A stretch of 64,000 nt of DNA from Neolentinus lepideus HHB14362 ss-1 (Eukaryota > Basidiomycota > Agaricomycetes > Gloeophyllales > Gloeophyllaceae), in the NCBI GenBank assembly GCA_001632425.1, contig KV425586.1, positions 213,254 through 277,253 on the forward strand, in the 5' to 3' direction. Position numbers and translations under genes: made by a program. The number at the start of each line of letters is the position of its first letter. Positions within the stretch are counted from its first letter, which is position 1. Shown here in pieces: positions 32,911 to 44,547 of the stretch. The notes beneath the pieces were generated by a model. That model saw only the letters and a program-made list of their open reading frames with translations, had not been told where the DNA came from and made no database searches.

Positions 32911-34150
32911 CTTCTTGACAAATTTATATCTTAAGCCACTCATCTACTATAATACAGCCTCTAGTGTCGACGTCCAACAAGTTGAGCACTTAGAAGTTAG
33001 AGGTGCACGGAAATATTCCTATTTAAGGTAGCCCACCTGTCCACAAGGCCTCCAATGCCAGCCAGGTTTCTACTTCGGAGAAAACGGGAGCTTCGCGCAG
33101 GACTATCTCGCAGATGCGACTGGAAGGTATTGCATCGAGGACAGTCATAAGAAGACCACGTCTTTTGCGAAGGATCTGGACAAGTACTTCACTGGGGTGC
33201 GTTCTTCTGCTTGCAATTCCGATGCTAGTGTGAGTAGTATTGATGTAAGATTGTGGATCGAGTGCCATTAATCGATACAAACTCTGCTTGCAAGACTTAG
33301 TGGTCCAGTGCCATCGGATGGAAGCTAGACAAGACGACCAATGATGCATTGGAGAGTGTGAAGGCAGAAGTGCACATTTTGATCAAGAATGGGCGGATCA
33401 ATGAGGCATTATAAGTGCAGGATAATATTCCACTGCTACCACAAGTAGACTTGAGAGGTAGCATTTCACAATGATACACGACAATAGATAATGCAAAATA
33501 TTGCGATCGAAAGGGCTGTAGAAGAATTACGCAATGAAGTCAATTTAGCTATAAAAAGCAGGAAGACATGATAAATTACTGTAGATCCTGTTGACAGTAA
33601 AAGATGCATCACTGGTTTTGGTTCGTCTGCCAGACTGAGAAGGAAATAAATTGCAGAAAAGTACGGCAGAGCAGGGTTACACAGCAAGGAGCGGCGTGGG
33701 AATCGTGCCACAGGCCAAACAAATTACACGGTTTTCTCGCAAGTGCCCATTTCGTCCTCTACACAGTCAGAGTACCTCACTCGAACACTTTATTCTGCAT
33801 CTGCTCTTATACCGACTACTTTGCTACCCATAGAAGAGTAATAGGTCATCGCTCAAGCCCGAAACACAAACCGTACGTCTGTCACCTTTTCCCTTTGTGG
33901 TCACCAACATGAGTTCAACTGATCCCTACCACCAGAGAAAGCGAACGGTTTTTTGATCAAAAGTGCTTTGTCTCAACGATACACTCAAGTCTTCAAGTAA
34001 CTCAGTCAATATCTGCCATACTTACTCAAGGTAAGCATTTTGACTTGGATCACGTCGCCGTGGCGCATGCCACCGGCTGCCGCCTATGTTCGCTTCGTGC
34101 TTATTCCTCCTATCCACACCAATCTAACCGCACCTACTTTCGCAAGATAT
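32911..34150. other. Gene-free stretch upstream of the F-box gene at 34,152
   Basis: Some short frames (33,023-33,349 -, 33,604-33,912 +) without recognisable domains. Part may be eroded F-box sequence continuing from 32,910, but I could not align it. The right end is the promoter of the next gene. Confidence 0.4.
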
Positions 34151-34151
34151 C

Positions 34152-35879
34152 ATGGTCACCTACATCAATCGCGCATCTGCCTCTATCAACATCCTTCCCC
34201 TTGAGATCCTGGACAGCATTCTCGTACTTGCTGTTGACACAGAGAGAACGACCGCCGCTGCCCGTGGGCTTTCCTCCTTCTCATGGATGAAGATTGGGCA
34301 CGTGTGTCAGCAATGGTACGAGGTACTGAAGAATAACAAGGGTCTCTGGAATGAGATCGTGACCGTCAATCCCGACGTGACCGCATTATTTCTGGGGAGG
34401 GCCTTCAAGCCATCCGTGCGCCTTGCCATACGACCGGCAGATGGATCAGATAGCGAGATGAGAACGCGCCTATTCGACGTACTGGAGCAGTTCTCGGAGA
34501 AGATCGTCTCGCTGGACGTGGAGATGCCCAGTACAATGTGGGAGATATTCTGCAATGGAAGAGAACAGTGGCAGATGAGTAGGCTCGAACGTATACGACT
34601 ATGGACATACGGTGTCACTCACCCGGTGTCGTCTACCTCCGTTGTCCCCTTCTATGCTCCCGTCTTGAAGGAGCTCGTTACTTGCCGGTTCTCGCTCAGA
34701 ACGACACAACCTCTGTTATCGCAGAGCATAGAGCAGCTGGAGGTGCTCGGGAATGTTCAGGTTTCCACCAGCGACATCTGGATGGCATTGGGTGTGATGG
34801 GTGTGAAGCCTAACCTAACACACTTAACAATCTGCGCCACCATTATGGACGACGGCACGAGACAAGACGTCGACCTCCCGCACCTACAGAAATTTGTACT
34901 GCCTATCAGAAGTATCGTCTCCGCAGAGGTTTTCTCACATATTACTCTCCCTTCTGGCGCATCGATAACTCTCGAGGTCGAGTGCGACGAGTTCGACTTA
35001 GATGAGGTCAGGGCAATAATCAATATCATCGGCCCAAAAGTCAATGAAATCGCGAGCGGCAACGAATTCAAGAAGTGCGAATTGCACCACGTGAATACGT
35101 CACACACACGTATACACCTTTCTCCCGCTCCTAAAGAACTCGGGGTTGCAGTGGACAGAGTGCATACGAGAAGCGCCGGCAACCAGAAGCTCAGATTGAA
35201 GCCAGAACTTAAGCTGGTCCTAAGCTCGTACCTGGAAGAAGAGGAAGCTCTGGTCTATGATGCTTTGGCAGAGGACTTGAAGGCAACGCTGAAGCAGGTC
35301 ACAGTCCTCAAGATCGAGGATATGAGAGCATACAATGCTCCTGGTTTACCCCCGACTCGAACCTTGATAGGACCATTCCCTTCACGCCTAGTGCGTACAC
35401 TCAAAAGGGACTTTAGTGCACTCGGCAATACTTGGCGCTTCGAACTTGTGTGTCCTAGGCTGCAGAAGATGGAACTGCATTACGTGCGGTTCCGGAAGAC
35501 TTACCACGGCAGCAGTACAGATGATTTCATTGACCTCCTGCTGGGGTCCCGTCAGCGTTTCCAGTCGGAAACAAAACCAACAAACCTCACCATTCGCTAT
35601 GCTGTTAACCTGGAGGAGAAAGACGCCAAGGATCTGAAAGAGGCGATCCCTTGGGTCGACTGGACCGGTCCACTTGGGGCTGAAGATGGTGGCAATGATG
35701 AAGACGACGACGTTGAAGATGTCTTCGGCGAGACCGTGACTGAACCAGATGAGGACAAAGACAACGTGGATGAGGAAGAAGAGGTGGTGCCAGGCGATGT
35801 CGACATCGCTGCGACCACACTGGCAGGCAGTGATGCCGCCATGACAGGAGAGGTGGCGAATGACAAGTCAGAGGAGTAA
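34152..35879 (+). CDS. F-box/LRR-type protein, long family (intact)
   Basis: A single exon of 575 residues. The F-box is at about 13-70: I-L-P-L-E-I-L-D-S-I-L-V-L-A, then W-M-K-I-G-H-V-C-Q-Q-W-Y-E-V-L and L-W-N-E-I-V. A central leucine-rich region follows, then a C-terminal tail rich in Asp/Glu (about 505-575). Its closest relative is the gene at 39,547 (shared W-M-K-I-G-H-V-C and V-V/I-V-S-L-D blocks); a fragment of another lies at 32,705. Probable role: SCF ubiquitin-ligase adaptor, substrate unknown. The other-strand frames inside it are shadows. Confidence 0.9.
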   Translation: MVTYINRASASINILPLEILDSILVLAVDTERTTAAARGLSSFSWMKIGHVCQQWYEVLKNNKGLWNEIVTVNPDVTALFLGRAFKPSVRLAIRPADGSDSEMRTRLFDVLEQFSEKIVSLDVEMPSTMWEIFCNGREQWQMSRLERIRLWTYGVTHPVSSTSVVPFYAPVLKELVTCRFSLRTTQPLLSQSIEQLEVLGNVQVSTSDIWMALGVMGVKPNLTHLTICATIMDDGTRQDVDLPHLQKFVLPIRSIVSAEVFSHITLPSGASITLEVECDEFDLDEVRAIINIIGPKVNEIASGNEFKKCELHHVNTSHTRIHLSPAPKELGVAVDRVHTRSAGNQKLRLKPELKLVLSSYLEEEEALVYDALAEDLKATLKQVTVLKIEDMRAYNAPGLPPTRTLIGPFPSRLVRTLKRDFSALGNTWRFELVCPRLQKMELHYVRFRKTYHGSSTDDFIDLLLGSRQRFQSETKPTNLTIRYAVNLEEKDAKDLKEAIPWVDWTGPLGAEDGGNDEDDDVEDVFGETVTEPDEDKDNVDEEEEVVPGDVDIAATTLAGSDAAMTGEVANDKSEE

Positions 35880-37080
35880 ATAGTCAGTGCGCGCTGGAGG
35901 GCATTAGTAGTTACCCGTGGCTCAATACAACCTAGAGTTTTCGCAAGGCTTATGTGAGGACGGCGAGCGTTGACGCAACTTTACAGTCAAACGGCATTTC
36001 CCGGTGCCACGGTGGCAATCTTTGTAGCCACAATCGACAGTCTCTTGCTCGGAGTTGGCACAATGCACTTTGCTATCAGCGACGCAGAATCATGAAAATA
36101 ACTCGAATGACTAGATATGCTGGAGGCTAGAAATCAGGCGGCGAATGCGAGGCAGCGTTCTCGGGATGTAGCCCAAGCCATGACCACCAGCTCTCTGCTT
36201 CTTATGGCTAGCAGAATCCATCCAAGATGCTTCATTTCTGGTCCTGGCTATCACGCGCAACTTCTACATTTACCACAAGTGCTCTTTGTTTTACGAGATT
36301 TGCGGTCAAGGGCAGCTCACAATCTCAGATTTATCAGACCGCGTGCCGTTTCCCAGCATCCCACCTCAGAAGTATATTCTCCTTCACAAAGGTCGCCATA
36401 TCAGGTAGGAGTGATTTCACCATGCCTTTGTTCTACCCTTCATCCCTCTTTGCGTAAATGAAGATTCGAAAGCACGGCATGCCACTATCACGGCCATCTT
36501 CTCTTCACGCCTTGCTTCTGCATGGTTCTTGCCTCTCATGAGATACGAGGTGAATACGAAATCATCGTCCTTTGTCCTCCCTTCGCTTGCCAACCTCCTG
36601 GAACATGCTGACATTCGCACAATCAGAAAACCGTCCGTTTCGATAACCGAAGCGTGCCAATTTGAGATTGCTATTTCCACTAAGCAGGCACGCTGGTCAA
36701 GAGATCTCAATCGCGATGCATCTTCATGCATCATGGTCATAACTCGTGTCTGCACTATCTCAAAGACACATTCCTCCGGAAACACTCTTTTGAGGACCAT
36801 GTTCGAGCGCTTACTCTGAAAGGCGATGTTCGCCTGATCACTGACGTATGCGATGCCATTGGAGCTAGCGCTCCCAGGTTCAGGTCTTCATTGGGTGTGG
36901 GAAGTCCATTCCGCGACCTGAATGGTATCTGCAATGCCCATCGAGGATTCTGACGTGGGCGAACTACCAAGTGAATTCGGCAGCAAAAGTCGTAACGCTC
37001 CAAGAGAAAACCGACATCCTTATCCTGGATGCTGGTTGGACATCGACCTTCCTCATCCCCCTCTGCAACGAGTAGCAAAT
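35880..37080. other. Gene-free stretch
   Basis: Overlapping frames at 36,117-36,461 (+), 36,417-36,800 (-) and 36,529-36,953 (+) show no recognisable family. Nothing else seen. Confidence 0.4.
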
Positions 37081-37189
37081 CTTCTATGGAGAGGGCACCG
37101 TATCGTTTGTTTTCGACCCTTGGTCTGGCGATGCAGCCCCGTTTTCTTCACTATCCGACGTATATAGAATATTAGCTGTACTCCTTATC

Positions 37190-37845
37190 CTAGTGAGCGG
37201 TGGATCGGAGAGGTTGGTGAAACATTTCCAGAAGATGCATGTGGAGACGAGGCAGGATTTGTGCAGCTTGGTCGACTGGAATACGGAATGTGCGTACTTA
37301 TCTCATTCTTTCTGTCACTTCGTCATAATCATGAACAGAACGACCCCACCTCAAAGGTTAAGAGGAAACAGGCATCGGAGGGTTGGTTCGGATATGGCGC
37401 GTTGCGACAAAAATCCAGAAATCGACCATCGCGAAGATGTGGTGAATGAGCTACTGGCCTTGTGTCCCGACACGCTCACTACAGTTGTCAGCTTGTGCAT
37501 CGTCTGGGATGGCAGTGGAAGAGAAAGGAACTGGATGAGCTTCAACCAAGGAAGCTTTAAAGTGAAGGTATGAGCCTACATCCCCTCACCCGCCACATTT
37601 TCCCGTAAACGTTCCATACCATAGGGAAGCCTACACTTGATTCACGGCATCGACGTCGTCCGTGCAGTTTTGCAGTCCATGCTTAGTTCGACCGACCAAC
37701 GGTGGCTTCTCACTGACCAGCGCGTCTACGACTGGTGAGACGTCGCATCTGCGTGGGGCTCGGCTGGTGAGAGCTCCGAAGTGTCAGATCTGCGGGAGTT
37801 CATGGAAGAGGATGGAACCTGGATGGACATGTGCTGAATAGTAGA
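37190..37845 (+). pseudogene. Unidentified decayed protein-coding sequence
   Basis: Two gene-like blocks on the plus strand: one around 37,200-37,285 (L-V-K-H-F-Q-K-M-H-V-E-T-R-Q-D-L) and one at 37,440-37,840 (L-C-P-D-T-L-T-T-V-V-S-L-C-I-V-W-D-G-S, H-G-I-D-V-V-R-A-V-L-Q-S-M-L, then R-W-L-L-T-D-Q-R-V-Y-D-W, a stop, and a short acidic end). An intron of about 60 nt at 37,568-37,630 would join the second block. The composition and regular helical pattern suggest a former protein, but I do not recognise the family. Confidence 0.35.
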
Positions 37846-38530
37846 GAGTTTTGGACCTTTGAACTGTCGCCTACAGGGCAATGCTGGAGAATTGGAGTAG
37901 TTCTGTAAGGTGCGGTTTCTCACCTATAGGCTGTAGCAGACGGACAGAGCTGACGATTTTACTCTACTGTCGCAGACATTTGTTGACGATAAAAATATAT
38001 CGCTCCTCTTTCACCCATGGCATCTGAGATAATCCGTGTGCATTCATTAGACCGAAAAAAATTCATCTGTCTAACGTCTTAGCAACTACGCGTCATTCTA
38101 GCCGAGTAAGGCCGTAGCAGAAGTTTTTCAAGGAAGTCAACGTACTTAGTCCATCTCATCTTTTCGTCCTGCGTACGGTCTAACAGAGATTTTAGAGACC
38201 CCAAAAGAGACTGTGATTTTTGGTTCCTGCTCAAACTAAATGTAACTGCGAGTTATTCATCACTCGCAGTAGATCGCGCAAGGAAATGTCTGAGCAGGGA
38301 CATCTAATGTCATCGAAACGTCGAGGGAATACCACAGCTACCACGCATGACTAAACAAACCATACTGACCGCCAGACAAGTTGCCTTGTGCCGCCTTCAC
38401 GAATAGAAACTACTTTTCTGCAAGATCAACATACCTATTCCTCTTACTGCACTCGCAAGATAGGTTGTGCGCAAACAGTCTTTTACTCTTTTGTTTGTCT
38501 CGGTTGCGTACGTGCAATTCTGACAGTTTC
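37846..38530. other. Gene-free stretch
   Basis: AT-rich with many stops in all frames. No repeats or transposon ends noticed. Confidence 0.4.
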
Positions 38531-38539
38531 TCCTCACTT

Positions 38540-38965
38540 TAGATCGCGATGTGTCTCAACGAACTCTCTTATCCCCCCAAGACTCTCCACGACATACTCG
38601 TTCAGCTTCTCGACGAAACCCTAGTTAACACCATCTAGGAGGAGAGAGCAGAAGCGAAAGCGAGGTAGGAGAACCAGGATGATGCGACGGCGTGGTCAAA
38701 GTAACTGGTATGAAGGAGGCTTTCGTCTCTATATTTTAACTCGATTCATCAAGAAAAATCTCTGTCATTCCTTTCCCGCAAGTGTATTGAACGCTGCTAC
38801 GCTACATTATGGCTTCTCTCTCACGACCTCTAGAGGTCTGGGACGGTCTGACTTAACTGTGTTGTTTCAGGGACTTGTCATGCGCATTTCACCAAGTGCG
38901 CACTGAGTCGGTGGAATCGATTCGCCTCCACAACAGCGTTGTGGGATGACTGCGGTGCTAAGTAC
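38540..38965 (+). pseudogene. Possible F-box remnant upstream of the gene at 39,547
   Basis: Near 38,570 a frame reads L-H-D-I-L-V-Q-L-L-D-E-T-L, and near 38,905-38,960 another reads C-A-L-S-R-W-N-R-F-A-S-T-T-A-L-W-D-D. The second resembles the V-C-x-x-W-R-x-x-x-x-S-x-x-x-L-W-x-D part of an F-box. Stops lie between them. The evidence is thin but the location, just upstream of an intact paralogue, fits a tandem duplicate. Confidence 0.3.
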
Positions 38966-39546
38966 TAAGTAACACCCAGGCACAAAATACTCAGCAGGAC
39001 TGACACTATATGGTACCGGATAAAGAATTCACCTGGTTTGTCGTAAAAATTTTCCAGAATGTTTGCAGAATTTATACAATAATACTCGTGCAACAAGCTG
39101 AGATTGGGTAGAGGCGTGCGAATGTGGCTCAAACCAAGTCAGACCAAATAACCACATCAAATGTGCATTGGCCTGTTTCTGCTCTACGATGCAGGAATAA
39201 TCATCATCTTTGAGTTCTGGAACTCAAATCATCCCATTCACCATAGAGAACAGCTGCTTCGTGGTCAACACCGGCCTGATGCAAAATCCTACCGTGGGAA
39301 ATTCGAGGGACTCCCACGTGCTCTCGCTTAAGTAGCAGACTTCAACTCGTCCTCTTCGGTCTTCCACTTACTCGAGACGACTATCCATCCTTACCTGTCT
39401 AGCCAAGGCAAAAAATTGAGAGACGGAGGAATTATCTGCATGTCAAACCAATTTATCCAATTCAGGTCATTGGTCGTGCCACATGCCACATTTACTCTAC
39501 TGATCTTCAAGCCAGAAATAGCTGACTTGCACAAACAAGCGAAGTC

Positions 39547-40905
39547 ATGAGCACCTCTACCACCGTATCCCCGATTCACAAACTCCCTGTTGAGCTATTG
39601 GATGCGATTTTGGTGTTGGCCGTGGAGAACGCGAGGGAGATGGCGGAAGAAGGGGAGCATCCTCCGTTGTCGTGGATGAAGATCGGCCACGTCTGCTGCC
39701 TCTGGCGACAGGTTGTGGACAGTAATACTACTATTTGGAATGACATCGTTGCCGTCAATCCAGAGGCAACCCGCTTCCTGCTGAAGAAGGCAAAGAGGCC
39801 CACCGTGCGGCTTGAGATAGCGGAGGATGACAACGAAAAGAAGAAAGATGAGCTTTTTGCTATCCTCCAAGAGAGGTCACAGAAGGTGGTTTCCCTAGAC
39901 GTCATGCTGCCTGTTAATCTCTGGATGGACCTCTGGGACGAAGAAGCAACACCGTCGACGATCAAGTTGGACAGTGTCGAAACACTCGTTCTCCGGAGCC
40001 CTATGTCAATCAATAGGATAATCCTCGAGGGTGGAAGATGTCCATTAATTGTACCATTGCTCAAAACTCTATCCATCGTCGGCATACCACTCCCCTCTAT
40101 CCGAACCATCCTGTCACCTCGTCTTGAGAACTTACACGCATATGGAGGTCCACTCGTGTTCCCTAAAAATGTGCAAGAGTCCCTAGAAGCGACTCCAACT
40201 CTCGAGTACCTGGTACTGGACATACCAGTGTGGGGAAATCCGGTGGCAAAAAACGTACACCTCCCGAATTTGCAACATCTGGAGCTGTACATCAGTAGCA
40301 GTGTCGGCGCTGCACTCTTCGATTGGCTAAACATACCTGTGGTCCAGTCGCTGGAGCTCAAGATACGATGTACTACCGTCGACGAGGTAGAGGACATCTT
40401 CATGGCTATTAGTCCCAACTTGAACAGATGGGCGGCCTTAGGCGAGTTCACGCGGTGCGCTGTGTACCAGGAGAGCTTGAAGTCCATCCGCATCATCTTG
40501 GATGATAGCACGAGCTCCACTTGTTCAGGACGGCAGCTTCAACTGGTGTTGCAAGACTACCGCGTCGGTACAGAAGGCGGATTTCTCGAGACTGTAGCAG
40601 ATGCACTGAGGCCCATACTGATGCCGATCGATCATCTGGAGATTCGAGAGATCGCGCATAGCACTTCTGAGAGTGTGCAGTCGAAGCGGAGCCTCACCAA
40701 TTTGATCTTTTGGAAGATGACTTACGGATCAGCGGGGTCGCGATTTTCCCTACTGAAGAGTGTCACCTTAAACGAACTGAGGTTCCGAAGGGCACAGCTC
40801 GACAGCTCCAACAAAGACTTCCTTAGCATCCTGCTAAGGTTTTGTCAGCATCTCCAGTCAGAGAAACATATTAAAAACCTTACTGTTCCCAACGCGGCGG
40901 ATTAG
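39547..40905 (+). CDS. F-box/LRR-type protein, long family, lacking the acidic tail
   Basis: A single exon of 452 residues. The F-box is at about 12-70 (L-P-V-E-L-L-D-A-I-L-V-L-A, then W-M-K-I-G-H-V-C-C-L-W-R-Q-V and I-W-N-D-I-V), followed by a leucine-rich region. It ends at TAG 40,903-40,905, where the paralogue at 34,152 continues. Reading through that stop gives I-A-L-W-N-S-F-D-R-S, which aligns with I-P-W-V-D-W-T-G in the paralogue, so the acidic tail was probably lost through a nonsense mutation. The F-box and repeat region are intact, so the shorter protein may still work as an SCF adaptor. Confidence 0.88.
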   Translation: MSTSTTVSPIHKLPVELLDAILVLAVENAREMAEEGEHPPLSWMKIGHVCCLWRQVVDSNTTIWNDIVAVNPEATRFLLKKAKRPTVRLEIAEDDNEKKKDELFAILQERSQKVVSLDVMLPVNLWMDLWDEEATPSTIKLDSVETLVLRSPMSINRIILEGGRCPLIVPLLKTLSIVGIPLPSIRTILSPRLENLHAYGGPLVFPKNVQESLEATPTLEYLVLDIPVWGNPVAKNVHLPNLQHLELYISSSVGAALFDWLNIPVVQSLELKIRCTTVDEVEDIFMAISPNLNRWAALGEFTRCAVYQESLKSIRIILDDSTSSTCSGRQLQLVLQDYRVGTEGGFLETVADALRPILMPIDHLEIREIAHSTSESVQSKRSLTNLIFWKMTYGSAGSRFSLLKSVTLNELRFRRAQLDSSNKDFLSILLRFCQHLQSEKHIKNLTVPNAAD

Positions 40906-40969
40906 CGCAAAGCCTCCATCGCTCTGTGGAATTCGTTCGACAGGAGTAGCGCAAACGCTAGAAACACGG

Positions 40970-43500
40970 AAAGTAGCCCGGAGTCCGTCATTAGGACGGC
41001 CTATAGCGTCACTCAATTCTGTTGATAACAACCCAAGCTACTGTACATCAGCCCGGTCACCACGGTCGAAGCAAGGGTGGTGGGCGTGCAGATGAGTGTC
41101 GTCGAAATTGTCCGAGGAGCAGAGGAAGAGACGGTTTGGGGGGGAGGGGGGAATAAGAAATATCGATATCATTGATGGATAAGACTCAGACATGTCTACT
41201 ACCGTTGACATATGCATATAGATTCCTGCAGTGTGTTCTATCAGATTGCAATCAGTGAATTCACATGCCCGAACTTCACCTTTCGCCGCAGATCAAAAAG
41301 TTCTCTCAGCGTACGTCGCCCTGCCTCCGTATAAAGCCTCCTCTTATAGTCGTGTACGCAAGACACTCATGGTACCGCAGGGTGATGGACATGGGTGGTG
41401 GGCAATATCGTCAGGACTGGAGAAGTTTTGCAGGGTTGCGGCATCTGCCGATGATTGTGGCGAATCTTGTCACCATTTCTCGTCGTCACTATGTCGTGCG
41501 CGGCTCTCTTCGTCCACAATGGCTGTTGGCTATGCAGCGAGGGACATAGACTGAGCAAAGTCACTTTAACACCACTCTAAATTCATTATCCTGTTTATAA
41601 CCCATTTTCGCGTCCTTCACCAGCCTGAGCCTCCAACCGGTCATGCTGGCTGTCAAGGAAATATATTCCTGCAGAATTATATCACTGGAGAAGCGCCGAC
41701 TTGCCGTCGGTAACTTCGCCGCCTCCTAAATGCGACTTAGTAGACAAGCAACCAAGGGGCCAACGCGGGTATTGCCGGCGACGTCAACCCTCGGGTGGTA
41801 ACCCCCTGACTGGTCCCCGGGGTCCATATTATCACTTTCTTGCACTGTTAGCGTTCAATCTTGGCTGGCACCTTCCACAGCATTTCATGCCGCCCCACAA
41901 GCGTGTAGTATACTCATAAATGATATGAAAAAACATTGGCATACAATTATCTCTAACATGAGAAGCCAAAATTACATGGTGTGTGCAACGATCCTACTTG
42001 CCTCCGCCACTAGCTACCGTATTTGGACACCTGTGCCATGTGGCATCAATCTGCCCGCTGCATCTCGAGATATTGGTACGTTCTACTCATAAGATGAAGA
42101 ACAATGTGTGTCACTAATGAGGAGTCTCATTTTTAGACCTTGTTATTGCTGTGCTGTGAACCCAGATGCGAGTAGTACACATAATGAGATACAAGGTATG
42201 CATGATGCGGGAATTAGTGTACATTTCAGATCTAGACCTTGGAGTTGTAGCATTATATGAGAACTAAGCAAGTGTTGGATTACTCAATTCCAAAGACATG
42301 TAGAAAGATAATCCTGTGCATGTTTGAACCTCCTCGGACGCACAAACTCATCATAAATAACCATCCGTGAATGAGTGCTCCATCATCGTCATAATACCAA
42401 AGAGTAATGTTTAAGTATTAAAGCAATTATACAAGTCTACAGACGACAAGACCGCTGCACAGACTTCATCAGACGACAAGTTGACTATCCGCCAGCTCCC
42501 CGTAAGCCATTTCACATCTACAGTGTGCGAAGAGTCTCAGTTTTGCGCACCATAGTACAGACTCAGACCTTTTCATATGCATCTCAAAACATGTATGTTA
42601 ATTTTATTTTGTATATAATTGATGCCTGGGCACCATAGCATCACAGTTCTCCTGCAATTCAACTTGTTTCCTCGCACCTTGTAATCACTCCAGCCACATA
42701 TTGCCTAATTAGGGGGTGGTCTCTGCATTACATAAGGCTCTCGGGGTCCTCGTTCACTCTACAGGGTTGACGTCGCACGTTTTCTTGCCGTTGGCCCCCT
42801 TGGGTAGTGCACTAGTGTACGGTGCCGTGTCGCCGGCAAGTGCGCGCGCATGGCTTACCACTGCGACGGTGCCTCTAGCACCGAATCAAGTAATGTCTTA
42901 ATGTCTATTTCCTAAATGGGCCCAAGGGGAGACTTCACTGACGCGTATCGAAAATGTGGACTAGCCTAGTATAAGATGAGGAGAGTCTCCTCATGTTCCG
43001 CTTGTCTTGGATACCCGGCGCTGGGCCGCGACCGTACCCGCGCAACGGCGTTGATGGGCCGCCTTATGGCCAGTATAGCATGACCCGAGCATGACCCGTT
43101 TGTTTTGCAAATGGATTCCGAGTATGTGGCAAATTGAATATTAATGATGTTGTGGCGCCTGTGGCGCTGAAGACGCTAGACGGCAAATGCCGGTAGGGTG
43201 GGAAAATGCATTTTGGGGGAGGAGAAACCCCTGCTAGAGCAGGGGCACTGACACGATGATCCCGGAGTGTAGTACATTGCCACATCAGACGGTGTAGGCC
43301 ATCCGTGTCAACAATGGACAGCTGTGCAGTGGTATGACCCTCTTCAACGACTCAGGCAACAAGATCTAACTATTTGTGAAACAAGATTCTCGCCCGTTGC
43401 GGAATGCCCTTGTACTCGTACCGCTACATACTTCGTGGTCGGGGCCATTAATACACGTCATTTCTTCAGTCCGACCGTTCCAATTAACAAGTACAGGTAC
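40970..43500. other. Long gene-free region
   Basis: About 2.5 kb with no supportable frame. It contains a G-run near 41,138-41,153 and a small hairpin at 43,228-43,245 (8-bp arms CCCCTGCT/AGCAGGGG, 2-nt loop). No transposase or terminal repeats recognised. Confidence 0.4.
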
Positions 43501-43566
43501 GACTGCATTGCCGTTGTTCAATACACGTCGTGCACTGGGTCACTACCTGGGGAAGTGCCGGATGCA

Positions 43567-44020
43567 GAAGACACGTCCTTCCAGCTCCTCGAAGCCTGTA
43601 GAAACTCCATCGATACCGCGAACAAATAGTGTGTGCGCAAACTTCTGGTCATCGGTTTCGTATCTTGGATCTGACAAGGAACGTTGCAGCCAAGACGAGA
43701 CATCTGAGCATTTTATCGGTGAGTGGACAGAGACTCGTCATCGCCACCATGCACAATGGCAGCCCCAGCCCCCAAAGCCATGCTCGTCGGGAACCACGCC
43801 AAGTCCCTGCACATCTCCGTTCACGAGTCGCTCAAGAAGACATCGACATCCTCTACGTTAACTTCTGGGACTATAGCACCTCCGTCGAGGAGGCCTGCGC
43901 ACGATGTGGAGGGGAAACTAGGAGCGCACGTAGAGGGAGAAGATGATGTGCGCGGCGCTCATCCAGGGCACCGGTACGGCCAATACGCCCGCGATGATCA
44001 TAGCCGGGCACTTTGACCGC
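43567..44020 (+). pseudogene. Aldo-keto reductase pseudogene 2 (N-terminal end to middle)
   Basis: AKR blocks appear in order but different frames: D-T-S-F-Q-L-L-E-A-C and S-I-D-T-A-N at 43,567-43,629, Q-D-E-T-S-E-H-F-I-G-E-W-T-E at about 43,690, V-G-N-H-A-K-S-L-H-I-S-V-H-E-S-L-K-K at about 43,785, D-I-D-I-L-Y-V-N-F-W-D-Y-S-T-S-V-E-E at about 43,835 and G-Q-Y-A-R-D-D-H-S-R at about 43,978. This is the same NADPH-dependent reductase family as pseudogene 1 at 18.5 kb, and it keeps the middle part that copy lost. Stops after each block and the absence of the C-terminal barrel half exclude function. Confidence 0.8.
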
Positions 44021-44547
44021 GTCCCGATCGCGCAGGCGATTCATCCCCAGGGAGTGCTCTCTCAGATGTGACATATGATGTATATGATTCATATGAACTG
44101 CCGGTACTGTGTGTGAATCACGGATGAAGAGGAGAGAAGCCGGCGGTTGAGAAGTAGGAGCGCGAGCCCAAGCCTGGCGCTGACGCGAGCGGGGAGATAC
44201 AGAAAAGATTGTGGGGTGAGGAGAGGAAAGAGCGTGGAGGAGGACATGTAAAAGAAGAAAGATGATGCGGCGGCACCGGATGAGAAGGCCAAGGGCGGGA
44301 AGGAAGAAGCTCCCGTAGGGAAGGCGGCTGAGAAGGGAAAGAAAGGCATGTTGTCCTGGGGAACGAGGTAGGATGAGATATTCGTGTGTAGCATATTGAC
44401 TTATGTAGTTCTAATGTGTAGTTCTTGGTAGAATGGTGAACACACTCCAAAAGACCAACACTTCAGAGAAGCTCAGTATGACAAGAATCATGGAAAAATC
44501 GCATAACTCACCGTGATGGAGCATCCACTCATATCGACTTGCAATGA
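44021..44547. other. Low-complexity stretch beside AKR pseudogene 2
   Basis: Purine-rich on the plus strand. One frame from about 44,250 to 44,372 reads as a Lys/Glu/Ala-rich tail ending before a TAG. It starts right after a stop and has no recognisable domain, so it is not called as a gene. Confidence 0.35.

Noticed and set aside
43228..43245. Hairpin with 8-bp arms as a terminator
   Set aside because: No gene ends nearby, and such hairpins do not terminate fungal Pol II transcription.
44250..44375. Lys/Glu-rich frame as the end of a protein
   Set aside because: A stop lies just before it and no upstream exon could be joined. Low-complexity sequence only.
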